A stretch of DNA of 64,000 nt, from assembly GCA_030867875.1 (NCBI GenBank), contig JAOWCC010000655.1, positions 11,802,269 through 11,866,268 on the forward strand. The letters are read 5' to 3'. This DNA is from Actinernus sp. WN-2022 (taxonomy: Eukaryota; Cnidaria; Anthozoa; Actiniaria; Actinernidae). This document shows positions 51,918 to 59,844 of the stretch, piece by piece; position 1 is the stretch's first letter; each line of letters begins with the position of its first letter. The notes under the pieces are model-generated. The model made no database searches and was not told the DNA's origin. It was given only the letters and a program-made list of their open reading frames with translations. A program made the position numbers and the translations under genes.

Positions 51918-52604
51918 CTACGTATTATGCACGTATAAACCGTCGAAGTTCTTTCGATACATCTCGGGAATATGCTTAGAAGTCTTATCCAACACCATGA
52001 AATCGAATGGTTCTATCGTAGCTTCTCGATATATGTCTTCGAATTGTTTCCGACTGATGTTTTTACAGTTATCATCAGCAATGTGTCTGATGTCCTTGTT
52101 ATCTAATCCGCCAAATAGAACGAAGCACTTAGTATTGCGTCGAATGTATTTTGGCACATCGTAATAGCTTTGACACAAGTAAATGCAGTTACAGTTCTTA
52201 TTTCTAGATAGCGAAAAGTATTCCTTAACGTTGTTCATATTTTTATTGTCGATCTTAATATCATCGAATACGATAACCTTATTAGCGTCATCATCTAAAT
52301 CTTCAACTGGTATGATGTCTTCTGGATTGCATAATTCGACATTACACGCATCGTCGTCGTCATCTAATTCCTCGTTAATGATATCATGGAATTCTTTTAT
52401 TAGACTGTACTTATCCTGATGAGGATTTAGAGTATGTATCTTACAAGAATCGTACTTCATCCATTTTAAAAGCATATTGGTAAGCAGATTCGTTTTACCT
52501 TGACCCGTACTACCAACTAGCATAAAATGGCAATCAGGAAGCAAGAAGTGATGTTTTGGTTTCTGACTTATTTTTTCAGTATCGTCAAAGTTGATTATAT
52601 TCAT
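51918..52604 (-). CDS. Genome-packaging ATPase (FtsK/HerA, A32-like), E3
   Basis: A 228-aa P-loop ATPase: Walker A GSTGQGKTN at 31-39, Walker B KVIVFDDI at about 109-116, and YLCQSYYD at about 145 for the following conserved motif. An Asp/Glu-rich insert (DDDDD at 81-85) lies between them. It powers DNA packaging into the capsid. The family is the same as the E2 ATPase but the sequences are far apart, in line with two lineages. It is divergent from the fibre-head gene across 27 nt holding GTACGTATAC. Confidence 0.85.
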   Translation of the reverse strand: MNIINFDDTEKISQKPKHHFLLPDCHFMLVGSTGQGKTNLLTNMLLKWMKYDSCKIHTLNPHQDKYSLIKEFHDIINEELDDDDDACNVELCNPEDIIPVEDLDDDANKVIVFDDIKIDNKNMNNVKEYFSLSRNKNCNCIYLCQSYYDVPKYIRRNTKCFVLFGGLDNKDIRHIADDNCKNISRKQFEDIYREATIEPFDFMVLDKTSKHIPEMYRKNFDGLYVHNT

Positions 52605-52631
52605 CTACTATAATGTACGTATACAATATAG
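52605..52631. promoter_or_regulatory. Bidirectional promoter, ATPase / fibre head
   Basis: 27 nt: CTACTATAATGTACGTATAC then AATATAG before the ATG. The ATACAATATAGATG stretch reappears exactly before the 46-aa gene at 60,792, which supports a promoter or start element. Confidence 0.55.
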
Positions 52632-53252
52632 ATGAGTTTTACGAAATTTGGAACGATTCGAACTGGAAGCCGCAATGAGTGCATGCATGAGCAAACACCA
52701 GTAAGAATAGTTAGTATTAATGCGAAAGAGATTTCACTCTTATGGCTTCAACGCGATACGGATTGGATGGATATACCCAATTACGAAATACAGCTAACAC
52801 CAAAAGGTACGAATATGATGAGACTATCATGCCGCCTATACATCTCAAACAACACTGGAGGAGGTAATTTTTGGTTCCGATGGGTTCTATTAACGCCAAC
52901 GCCAGTTCCAGGGCACCATTTACAAACGATTATTGGTGTAAGTAATTTACCAGATGCAGCAATTGGCTTGAGAACCAGATGTGCATTTGCGGCACAACCG
53001 CCAAGAGATCCAGAGACAGTCGTTTGTATTTCAGACGTCTCTTTTCATGAGAATTTCGGTAACGGCATCCTACACACGTATAAGCTGCAGTGTAAGATCA
53101 CTGATACAGGAACGATGGTATTGAATAGACTGTATAATGGCGCTAATGCGGCATGGAATGGATACGTGAAATCATCAATAATGGTTGAGGAAATCACAGG
53201 GATTACTAAAAAAGTTGCTCAAAATGGAATCAACGAATACGCATCAAACTAA
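52632..53252 (+). CDS. Stand-alone fibre-head-like protein
   Basis: A 206-aa protein that is paralogous over its whole length to the last ~175 residues of the next gene: both hold AKEIS.LW, IPNYEIQLTPK / IPHFSITISPK, MRLSCRLYIS / IRLSCTIYLG, N.WFRWV, HTYKLQ and NRLYN / NRIYN. The many alternating beta stretches suggest a jelly-roll or C1q-like trimer head, which is inferred. It lacks the collagen stalk. It may cap the same fibre or a shorter one. Preceded by the ATACAATATAG element. Followed by an AATCATATAATATA sequence before the stalked fibre gene. Confidence 0.65.
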   Translation: MSFTKFGTIRTGSRNECMHEQTPVRIVSINAKEISLLWLQRDTDWMDIPNYEIQLTPKGTNMMRLSCRLYISNNTGGGNFWFRWVLLTPTPVPGHHLQTIIGVSNLPDAAIGLRTRCAFAAQPPRDPETVVCISDVSFHENFGNGILHTYKLQCKITDTGTMVLNRLYNGANAAWNGYVKSSIMVEEITGITKKVAQNGINEYASN

Positions 53253-53255
53253 TGT

Positions 53256-53269
53256 AATCATATAATATA
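53256..53269 (+). promoter_or_regulatory. AATCATATAATATA promoter-like element, fibre gene
   Basis: A 14-nt sequence directly before the fibre gene; the identical 14-mer precedes the major capsid gene at 56,011-56,024. Two structural genes sharing it suggests a late-type promoter. Confidence 0.5.
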
Positions 53270-53273
53270 AGAG

Positions 53274-54887
53274 ATGAGTTACTCAATATTTGGAACGCTT
53301 TACAATGGTACGATAGAGCAAAAGGAAGGTAAGCGTGGACCAAAAGGCGATCAAGGAAGCCAAGGAAGCCAAGGGATTCGAGGAATGAAGGGCGATCAAG
53401 GAAGCCAAGGAATGAAAGGCGATCAAGGAGGCCAAGGGATTCGAGGAATGAAAGGCGATCAAGGAAGCCAAGGAATGAAAGGCGATCAAGGAGGCCAAGG
53501 GATTCGAGGAATGAAAGGCGATCAAGGAAGCCAAGGAATGAAAGGCGATCAAGGAGGCCAAGGGATTCGAGGAATGAAAGGCGATCAAGGAAGCCAAGGA
53601 ATGAAAGGCGATCAAGGAGGCCAAGGGATTCGAGGAATGAAAGGCGATCAAGGAAGCCAAGGAATGAAAGGCGATCAAGGAAGCCAAGGAATGAAAGGCG
53701 ATCAAGGAAGCCAAGGAATGAAAGGCGATCGAGGAAGCCAAGGGATTCGAGGGTCTGGGCCTGGGTCAAGTGTTATGCATAGTAGTCTAACATTCAATTG
53801 TGGCAATTTCCTTATGAAGTCTGGTAATTGGGCATCATCGAGCAGTGTAAGCTCATTTATGGTTGTATATGACGCATACTCTATGAATAACATCACTCCA
53901 GAACATCGAGGTTTTAGGATCCTAGAGACTTTTAAATCGAACTCAACAGAAACGTTGACTATGACTATACCAAAAAATGATAATACGACTTTAGGGTTAA
54001 AAGGCAACAGCACATACACAGTTCGGGTCGAAGCTTATGCAAACAACATTGGATCCATAATACTAAGCTCTTTATCAATTGAAGAGAATTTGACTTTCAT
54101 ATCAAACACGATAAAAAGTGGAAGGATAGGATCTACAAACACTGCTTTCCAAGAGCTAAGCATAACAACATCTGCCAATAGCACAGGTAAACTATCATTT
54201 ACTTTGAGTCATAATCAGTCAACCAATCAGCTAATAACTATCTATGTTGCAATCATTGCTGGAGCATTAGATGCAAATACTTTTGTGAATCCTACTGTCT
54301 TCGATGATAATGAGTACATTATTGAACAAAGAGTGCAAGAAGTGGTTCCTATTAGGACAGTCGCTTATATAGCAAAGGAAATTTCGAATTTATGGAGTCA
54401 TGCAGACATGGAGTGGGGAGACATACCACATTTCTCCATCACAATATCTCCCAAGGAAGCAACGAATTTAATTCGATTATCGTGTACGATTTACCTTGGA
54501 TGTGACGCTGGAGGAGCTAATGTGTGGTTTCGATGGGTCGTAACTACAGGTCAAGGATTACTGGCTTATGTCAGTACGAATTCATTACCAAATAATATCC
54601 TTCAAACCCGTAACAGAGCTAGCTTTGGCTCTCAATTAGCCATCAATCCAGAAACTCTTGCCTGCGTGTCCCATACTGGGTTCCACGTCCCATTTAATAA
54701 AACCCCACATACATATAAATTACAGATAAAAGTGAAAGACACAGGAACCGTTACAATCAATAGAATATACAACAATGGAAACGCTAAGTGGAATAGTTAC
54801 GTTACCTCAAGTATGATTTTAGAAGAAGTCTCAGGGATCGCGAGGAGTTTCGCTAGTAATGGGGATGTGATATGTTCATCAGAATAA
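53274..54887 (+). CDS. Collagen-stalked fibre protein
   Basis: A 537-aa protein. Residues ~1-18 form a short N-terminal anchor; ~19-162 are an uninterrupted Gly-X-Y collagen-like stalk built from KGDQGSQGM and KGDQGGQGIRGM units; ~165-340 are a Ser/Thr/Asn-rich beta domain; the last ~190 residues are a head paralogous to the gene before. The shape of anchor, triple-helical stalk and globular head fits a receptor-binding fibre. Its place just before the penton gene fits an adenovirus-like vertex spike. KGD repeats could in principle bind integrins; that is speculation. The stalk is encoded by 63-bp DNA repeats, so stalk length may vary. Confidence 0.8.
   Translation: MSYSIFGTLYNGTIEQKEGKRGPKGDQGSQGSQGIRGMKGDQGSQGMKGDQGGQGIRGMKGDQGSQGMKGDQGGQGIRGMKGDQGSQGMKGDQGGQGIRGMKGDQGSQGMKGDQGGQGIRGMKGDQGSQGMKGDQGSQGMKGDQGSQGMKGDRGSQGIRGSGPGSSVMHSSLTFNCGNFLMKSGNWASSSSVSSFMVVYDAYSMNNITPEHRGFRILETFKSNSTETLTMTIPKNDNTTLGLKGNSTYTVRVEAYANNIGSIILSSLSIEENLTFISNTIKSGRIGSTNTAFQELSITTSANSTGKLSFTLSHNQSTNQLITIYVAIIAGALDANTFVNPTVFDDNEYIIEQRVQEVVPIRTVAYIAKEISNLWSHADMEWGDIPHFSITISPKEATNLIRLSCTIYLGCDAGGANVWFRWVVTTGQGLLAYVSTNSLPNNILQTRNRASFGSQLAINPETLACVSHTGFHVPFNKTPHTYKLQIKVKDTGTVTINRIYNNGNAKWNSYVTSSMILEEVSGIARSFASNGDVICSSE
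53380..53750. repeat. In-frame 27/63-bp repeats encoding the collagen stalk
   Basis: About five copies of a 63-bp unit (GAAGCCAAGGAATGAAAGGC, GATCAAGGAGGCCAAGGGAT, TCGAGGAATGAAAGGCGATCA-type) and three 27-bp units, nearly identical. Such DNA homogeneity points to recent expansion. Confidence 0.9.
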
Positions 54888-54904
54888 TCTAACCAAACTG
54901 TATA

Positions 54905-55645
54905 ATGCAAACTACGTTATTCTTTGATAGTAAGAAAGGATCTGGTTCATCTGAAAACTTCACGACATACTTCAATCCTCCATTGGAGCTAGATATTACG
55001 AAAAACTATCAAATCTCGTTAATCAATGCATCTATGTGGTACTCTTGGTACAACATAACGAGTGCAAATAACAAGTTCAAATACTACAATGGTACAGCTT
55101 GGAAGACGATAACATTATCGCCAGGAGCATACAACGTAATTGACATAAACGACACTATGAAGCACCATATGAAGCAAAATAGCGATTGGGACGTTGCTAA
55201 CAGTAAGTACTATGTCGATATTAAACCTAATTACAACACACTGAAGTCTATGATTGAGATACGAAATGGTTATAAAGTGGATTTCACTATTGACGAAAGT
55301 TTTAGGACGATACTTGGTTTCGAATCTAAGATAGTTCAAGGCAACGGCTTTCACGATAGCGATAAGATTGTGCAAATCACGGAGGTCGATACTATTCAAG
55401 TACACTGCGATCTAGTAACAGATTCTTACATAAATGGCAGTACAAGTTCGGTCATCTACTCATTCGTTCCATCGGTTCCTCCAGGTTACTTGATCAACAT
55501 CCATCCTAACCAACGATTCGATATGAACATATCGAAAAGATCGATTAACAGTATATCGTTCTCGCTTAGAGATCAAAGTGGTAATTCGATAAGAATGAAT
55601 AATGAGAGAGTTACGTATTACATCCATCTTAGTGAGATTGTGTAA
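54905..55645 (+). CDS. Penton-like minor capsid protein, E3
   Basis: A 246-aa single jelly-roll type protein. It opens with TLFFDSKKGSGSSENFTTYF and the strand pair ITKNYQISLINASMWYSWYN, contains SPGAYNVIDINDT and ILGFESK, and ends with ISFSLRDQSGNSIRMNNERV. These are the conserved blocks of Polinton penton proteins, which occupy the capsid vertices and would hold the fibre. 17 nt separate it from the fibre gene. Intact. Confidence 0.85.
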   Translation: MQTTLFFDSKKGSGSSENFTTYFNPPLELDITKNYQISLINASMWYSWYNITSANNKFKYYNGTAWKTITLSPGAYNVIDINDTMKHHMKQNSDWDVANSKYYVDIKPNYNTLKSMIEIRNGYKVDFTIDESFRTILGFESKIVQGNGFHDSDKIVQITEVDTIQVHCDLVTDSYINGSTSSVIYSFVPSVPPGYLINIHPNQRFDMNISKRSINSISFSLRDQSGNSIRMNNERVTYYIHLSEIV

Positions 55646-55650
55646 CCAAT

Positions 55651-55998
55651 ATGTATATGCTATTAACGAGAGAACGATATACCAAAAGGAAAGTCATTGG
55701 TGGAAACCTCATTGGGAACGTATTCGACAAAGCAAAGAGTACGCTTTCAACAGCTAGCAAGATAATAACGAGACCCATTAATGCTTTAAAAAATAGATTG
55801 CTAAAACCCGTTATTACTAAGGCTCTTCCATATGTTAAACAGAAAGCCATCAATGTTGGCACTAAAGCGATCCTTCAAAAAGTAAAGCAGGGCGTTAGAG
55901 ACGTTTCGTCAAATCCAGAGGTTCGGAAAGTCTTGAATGACCGGTCGAGAGCTATCTTATCGAATCTTATTGCTGGAAGTGGCATGAAACGATTGTAG
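55651..55998 (+). CDS. Small basic core-type protein, 115 aa
   Basis: A strongly basic, amphipathic protein (RERYTKRKVIGG, then alternating Lys/Arg and hydrophobic residues, ending AGSGMKRL). The position between penton and hexon-like genes matches that of adenoviral core proteins such as VII/X or VI; it may bind DNA or line the capsid. The early KRKVIGGN and late GSGMKR could be protease cleavage sites of the GG/G-x type; this is inferred. A second ATG two codons in is an alternative start. Confidence 0.6.
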   Translation: MYMLLTRERYTKRKVIGGNLIGNVFDKAKSTLSTASKIITRPINALKNRLLKPVITKALPYVKQKAINVGTKAILQKVKQGVRDVSSNPEVRKVLNDRSRAILSNLIAGSGMKRL

Positions 55999-56010
55999 TG
56001 ACTTTTGTAT

Positions 56011-56024
56011 AATCATATAATATA
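56011..56024 (+). promoter_or_regulatory. AATCATATAATATA promoter-like element, capsid gene
   Basis: Identical to the 14-mer at 53,256; it overlaps the first base of the capsid start codon. Confidence 0.45.
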
Positions 56025-57442
56025 TGACTGAAGTAATTAGCCAATATTTTCAATTCGATGAATCGAACATTATCGATAACTCAACTACGAAATTCGAATA
56101 TATCGAATACCTTCCAAGAGACTCTAATAACATGGATAAAGATGGCCAAAGGATCATCGAGACTCGAGATGAAGACGTATACCTGCTCCCACATAAGGCT
56201 ATGTTGGAGGTGCGTGGTAAGCTGCAAACAGCTGCTAATGCTGATTATAATGCAACAGATATTGTATCGCTTGTGAATAATGCGTGGAGTCTATTTTCAA
56301 GTGCTCAATATCAGATTAACAACCAAATAGTAGAAAGTGTGAATGACTACCTACCAGAAGCAAGCACAATTCTAAACACAGTCATGTTTTCTGATGACTA
56401 TAGCCGTAGTACTGCTAGTAATATGCTTTGGTTTAGAGATACATCAACGGGTACACCAACTTTAAAGTACACAACTGCAATTGCTGCAGTCGATGATGCT
56501 GCTAATGCAGCTACCGTTCGAACAGGAACGCAAGCCTTAGTTGTTGCATACACACAAGACCAAACAGCTAATCTAGGTTTCACTGCTCGACAGGCTATCA
56601 CGACAGGAGCTAAACAAGTATCCCTGCTTCTACCACTATCGCAAGTTTTCGGATTCTGTAAGGATGTAGATACTGTGTTTCGGAGTGTCAAACATACGCT
56701 TATCCTAAACAGAGCAACAGCAAACCAGTATATCATGAAAGATAATGCTGCAGGCGTTGGTAAATTTAAGATTACTCACCTATCACTATGGATGCCTAAA
56801 GTCGTTCCTTCACTAGAAATTCAATCATACATTGATGCCAAACTAGTAAGTGGTTACATAAAGGACCTATACTTCGAGCAGGTACGTGTATACAGAACGA
56901 TGTTCCAAGCCGTTGAAACGAACCCAACATGGAGAATTACAACACAGCCAGGTAGCGAACTTCCAAGACATGTCTTCATTGCATTACAGTCTAGTGATCG
57001 TCATCCAACAGCTAATGCACAGAATGTCAATAATATGATCTTCGATAATGGGAACCTAACGAGAATCAGTGTTCGAATCAATAGTGTACAACATCCAGAA
57101 AGAGAAGTAGAATGTAACTTCACTCCAGCTAATAGGAACTATAATAGATCGTACATGATGTTCATGGATGCCGTTAACAAATACCAAGATACCGATACTG
57201 GTAGTCAGCTTAGTGTTGAGGATTGGGCATCATTGTATCCAATACATCATTTCGACGTTAGTAAGCATTCAGAGCAGCTGAAAACAAGCATGGCTGATAT
57301 TGAAGTCCGATTTACCCTAGGTGGGAACTTCAGAAACATAGCTAACAATGCTGATATACCTTATTATGTTTATGCCGTAATCCTATCCGATAGGCACTTA
57401 CAACTACAAGGCTTGTCTGGTAGAATGAATGTAATCGTGTAA
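56024..57442 (+). CDS. MCP: Major capsid protein (hexon-like, double jelly-roll), E3
   Basis: A 472-aa protein of the Polinton major capsid type (PY). Visible blocks: YFQFDESNIIDNSTTKFEYI, DVYLLPHKAMLEVRGKL, VSLVNNAWSLFSSAQYQIN, ITHLSLWMPKVVPS and the final YYVYAVILSDRHLQLQG. Length fits trimer-forming hexon-like shell proteins. It lies at the centre of the virion block after penton and core protein and before the membrane-active proteins and protease, as in adenovirus-like gene order. Intact. Confidence 0.85.
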   Translation: MTEVISQYFQFDESNIIDNSTTKFEYIEYLPRDSNNMDKDGQRIIETRDEDVYLLPHKAMLEVRGKLQTAANADYNATDIVSLVNNAWSLFSSAQYQINNQIVESVNDYLPEASTILNTVMFSDDYSRSTASNMLWFRDTSTGTPTLKYTTAIAAVDDAANAATVRTGTQALVVAYTQDQTANLGFTARQAITTGAKQVSLLLPLSQVFGFCKDVDTVFRSVKHTLILNRATANQYIMKDNAAGVGKFKITHLSLWMPKVVPSLEIQSYIDAKLVSGYIKDLYFEQVRVYRTMFQAVETNPTWRITTQPGSELPRHVFIALQSSDRHPTANAQNVNNMIFDNGNLTRISVRINSVQHPEREVECNFTPANRNYNRSYMMFMDAVNKYQDTDTGSQLSVEDWASLYPIHHFDVSKHSEQLKTSMADIEVRFTLGGNFRNIANNADIPYYVYAVILSDRHLQLQGLSGRMNVIV

Positions 57443-57480
57443 ATTTTATCTAATTATACTACATATACTACATATACGAA

Positions 57481-57948
57481 ATGAGCTATATTAGAACAGG
57501 ATTGAGTCTAAGCGAATCTCAAAAAGAATCAATTAAGAATGCTTACATCAATAAGAAAACAGTTAGCTTGAGATTGAACAACAATCAACTAACAGGAAGC
57601 GACTTTCTAGGACTGACTAAAGCGCAACGTAAGAAGGTGGTTGAAGCTAAAAGAGGAATGTCTGGAGTCCAACTAAAACTTAGTAAGACGCAAGTCTCAA
57701 AACAAGGCGGATTTTTAGGTGGATTGGGTAATTTAGTGAAAATGATTGCTCCTATGTTCTTGAAGAAAATCCTACCAGCTCTTGGAATGGCTGCTGCAAC
57801 TGGAGCAATATCTGGTTCTGTCTCTAAGGCTGTACAAGGAAAAGGCATTAAGAAAAAGAGATGTAGACCAAAAAAGAAGGGCAAAGGCTTGATACTAGGA
57901 CCAAATTCGCCTTTTAAGGGCATACCATTACTTGGAGCAATTCTCTAA
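57481..57948 (+). CDS. Membrane-active basic protein A (adenoviral pX/VI-like by position), 155 aa
   Basis: It begins with SLSESQKESIKNAYINKKTV and a repeated LSKTQ motif (LKLSKTQVSKQGG), then a glycine-rich hydrophobic segment at about 80-120 (FLGGLGNLVKMIAPMFLKKI), then a highly basic tail (KKKRCRPKKKGKGL). The LSKTQ..GGF arrangement is common in Polinton proteins beside the capsid gene; functions such as membrane disruption or DNA condensation are inferred. The gene after it is a paralogue. Preceded by ACTACATATACTACATATACG. Confidence 0.65.
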   Translation: MSYIRTGLSLSESQKESIKNAYINKKTVSLRLNNNQLTGSDFLGLTKAQRKKVVEAKRGMSGVQLKLSKTQVSKQGGFLGGLGNLVKMIAPMFLKKILPALGMAAATGAISGSVSKAVQGKGIKKKRCRPKKKGKGLILGPNSPFKGIPLLGAIL

Positions 57949-57986
57949 TCATATTCAAATTATTGTCTAACGATATCATATATAGA

Positions 57987-58502
57987 ATGCCAACGAATTA
58001 TGTAGAAACATCATTAAAGTTGTCTGAGGCACAGAAACGTAAGATAGCTTTAGCTGTTCAAAACAAGACATCGACTACCATTAGACTATCATCTAGCGAC
58101 TATCATGGTAGCGATAAGATTAAATTGACTAAGCAGCAAATCGATAGAATCCATAAAGCTAAATCGAAAAACGTCGGAGTAGATATTAAACTCAGTAAGA
58201 CGCAGTTAAGTAAGCAAGGCGGGTTCATTGGGGCTTTGCTTGGTGGCTTAGCGGCAAGCCTGCTTCCCAATCTCTTAGGCGGTATCTTCGGTAAAGGAAT
58301 CGCTCTACCAGGTACTAATCCAAAGTCAAGTGGAAGAGGATTCAATCTTTCAGCCCTACGACCACCACCGTTTATTGGATCTTGGAATTCTGATGGTACG
58401 ATTGGTTATGGAGTAAAAAAAAAGATCTCAAGAAAGAAAACAGCCAAAGGCCTCGTGCTTCCAGGGACAATCCTAAAGCGTCCATATTACGGAACGCGCT
58501 AA
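57987..58502 (+). CDS. Membrane-active basic protein B, 171 aa
   Basis: A paralogue of the preceding gene, with the same order: SLKLSEAQKRKIALAVQNKT, IKLSKTQLSKQGG, then FIGALLGGLAASLLPNLLGG, then a Gly/Arg/Pro-rich basic tail. Start set at MPTNYVETSL, which follows a TATCATATATAG element; the frame is open eight codons further upstream from a TTG. The GKG-IALPGTN and AKGLVLPGT repeats in the tail suggest proteolytic sites, which is inferred. It lies before the protease gene, which may process it. Confidence 0.65.
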   Translation: MPTNYVETSLKLSEAQKRKIALAVQNKTSTTIRLSSSDYHGSDKIKLTKQQIDRIHKAKSKNVGVDIKLSKTQLSKQGGFIGALLGGLAASLLPNLLGGIFGKGIALPGTNPKSSGRGFNLSALRPPPFIGSWNSDGTIGYGVKKKISRKKTAKGLVLPGTILKRPYYGTR

Positions 58503-58534
58503 GACCACTGAGCAACATCGATATCGATAGCATT

Positions 58535-58954
58535 ATGAAAAAACTAAAGATCGCCAACTACATAGGTGCTTACAGTAAAGATATGCTACCTGATAGGATC
58601 AATAATGACGGGTGTGTAGTAATCAATATTCAAGACTATTTTAAAGGCGATGGTACTCACTGGGTTGCCGTATATAACAATCATGATAATAACTACATCG
58701 AACACTTCGATTCATTCGGCCTATTGCCAGCAGAAGAGGTAATAGAGCTTATGGAAACAAGCAACAAACAAATAGAGTACAATAGCTCACAGATTCAAGA
58801 TATGGATAGCATTATGTGTGGTTATTATTGCATATTCTACATTCTAGAACGCTCAAAGGGTAGAAAACCTATCGACATCTTGTTAGACTTTCAGTTCAAA
58901 CCATCTATGTTCAATGAATTGCTTATACAGCACTTCGCTTACGATATTATGTAA
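58535..58954 (+). CDS. PRO: Adenain-type cysteine protease
   Basis: A 139-aa protease with the C5/C48-like catalytic set: HWVAVY with His42, HFDSFG with Asp59, Gln88 for the oxyanion hole, and MCGYYC with Cys95 as nucleophile. All residues stand at family spacing. The enzyme matures capsid and core proteins in Polinton and adenovirus-type virions. Start at MKKLKIANYIG; the following Gly-Ala-Tyr-Ser and Asp-Met-Leu-Pro motifs are usual near the N-terminus. Intact. The gene is 29 nt from the PLA2 gene. Confidence 0.9.
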   Translation: MKKLKIANYIGAYSKDMLPDRINNDGCVVINIQDYFKGDGTHWVAVYNNHDNNYIEHFDSFGLLPAEEVIELMETSNKQIEYNSSQIQDMDSIMCGYYCIFYILERSKGRKPIDILLDFQFKPSMFNELLIQHFAYDIM

Positions 58955-58983
58955 CGATATTATGTAACGATATTGTATACGAA

Positions 58984-59844
58984 ATGACTAAGATATATTG
59001 TTTAAGACAAAAGAAACAAACTGAGACGAAAGATGAGCATATCGTAAAGACTCAAAATGGAAGGACTCGTCTGGTAGGTGCATGTGTAGAATGCGGAAGT
59101 CAAAAGTCGAAATTCGTGAAATCTACACAAGGCGGTAGTATGTTGCCAGGAGCACTAGCTATTTCAGCTGGAATACCACTTCTTGCTGGAGCCGCCGCAT
59201 TATCAATGGTTCCAGGTAGTGGAAAGCTATTTTCGACACTTGCTAAGGGTGCTACACAGGCAATAGGTAAGAAGATAAGAAGCAAAGCTGCCGATTTCAT
59301 CCAAAAAGAAGGTCGAACCATATTGAATCTAGCATCTAAGAAAGTTCGTGGTGGCCAGATACAACATCCAATGAGTATGTATACTGACGTAACAGATCCA
59401 GCATCCGAATTCTATGATGATCATATGAAAACTATTAAGAAAGGAGGTAAGTTAGACATTCATAAAGCAATATTAAAGGTTGCACCAAAAAAGGGATTCA
59501 CGCTACCAGGTCATCATTATACAGGACCTGGGAATCCCTTAGAAAATCAATTGACTTATGATAAGACAGGTCGAATATTAGAGATTTACGATAAGCCAAC
59601 TGGCAAAACTGATGCTGTGAGTATGCAACACGATGTCGATTATTCTATCTGTGATGATGACGTCAAATGCAAAAATGAAGCTGATCGAAAAATGGTCAAA
59701 TCATTAGACGAAATTCCATGGAAGGATCGCCAATGGGGTCATGCCTTAGCAAGGAATGCTATCGCGACTAAAGCAAAGCTTGGAATGGGTGCTAAGAAGC
59801 CAAAAAACGAAAAAAGCCGTCGAGTGAAGAAAACTGGCAAGTAA
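58984..59844 (+). CDS. Parvovirus-type phospholipase A2 with N-terminal zinc ribbon
   Basis: A 286-aa protein. Residues 5-45 resemble a DUF5679-like zinc ribbon, but the second Cys of the first pair is Gln (CLRQ), leaving CVEC at 34-37. A hydrophobic stretch at about 54-78 may insert into membranes. The PLA2 domain has the Ca-binding loop YTGPGN at 179-184 and the catalytic QHDVDY at 215-220. Similar domains in parvovirus capsids help the particle leave endosomes. The C-terminus is Lys-rich. The last 49 nt overlap the integrase frame and include the slippery heptamer at 59,802. Confidence 0.85.
   Translation: MTKIYCLRQKKQTETKDEHIVKTQNGRTRLVGACVECGSQKSKFVKSTQGGSMLPGALAISAGIPLLAGAAALSMVPGSGKLFSTLAKGATQAIGKKIRSKAADFIQKEGRTILNLASKKVRGGQIQHPMSMYTDVTDPASEFYDDHMKTIKKGGKLDIHKAILKVAPKKGFTLPGHHYTGPGNPLENQLTYDKTGRILEIYDKPTGKTDAVSMQHDVDYSICDDDVKCKNEADRKMVKSLDEIPWKDRQWGHALARNAIATKAKLGMGAKKPKNEKSRRVKKTGK

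Noticed and set aside
53230..53769. Long minus-strand frames of repeated Leu/Ser/Phe/Asp/Arg opposite the fibre gene
   Set aside because: They are mirror frames of the collagen-like repeats; the plus-strand Gly-X-Y reading explains them.
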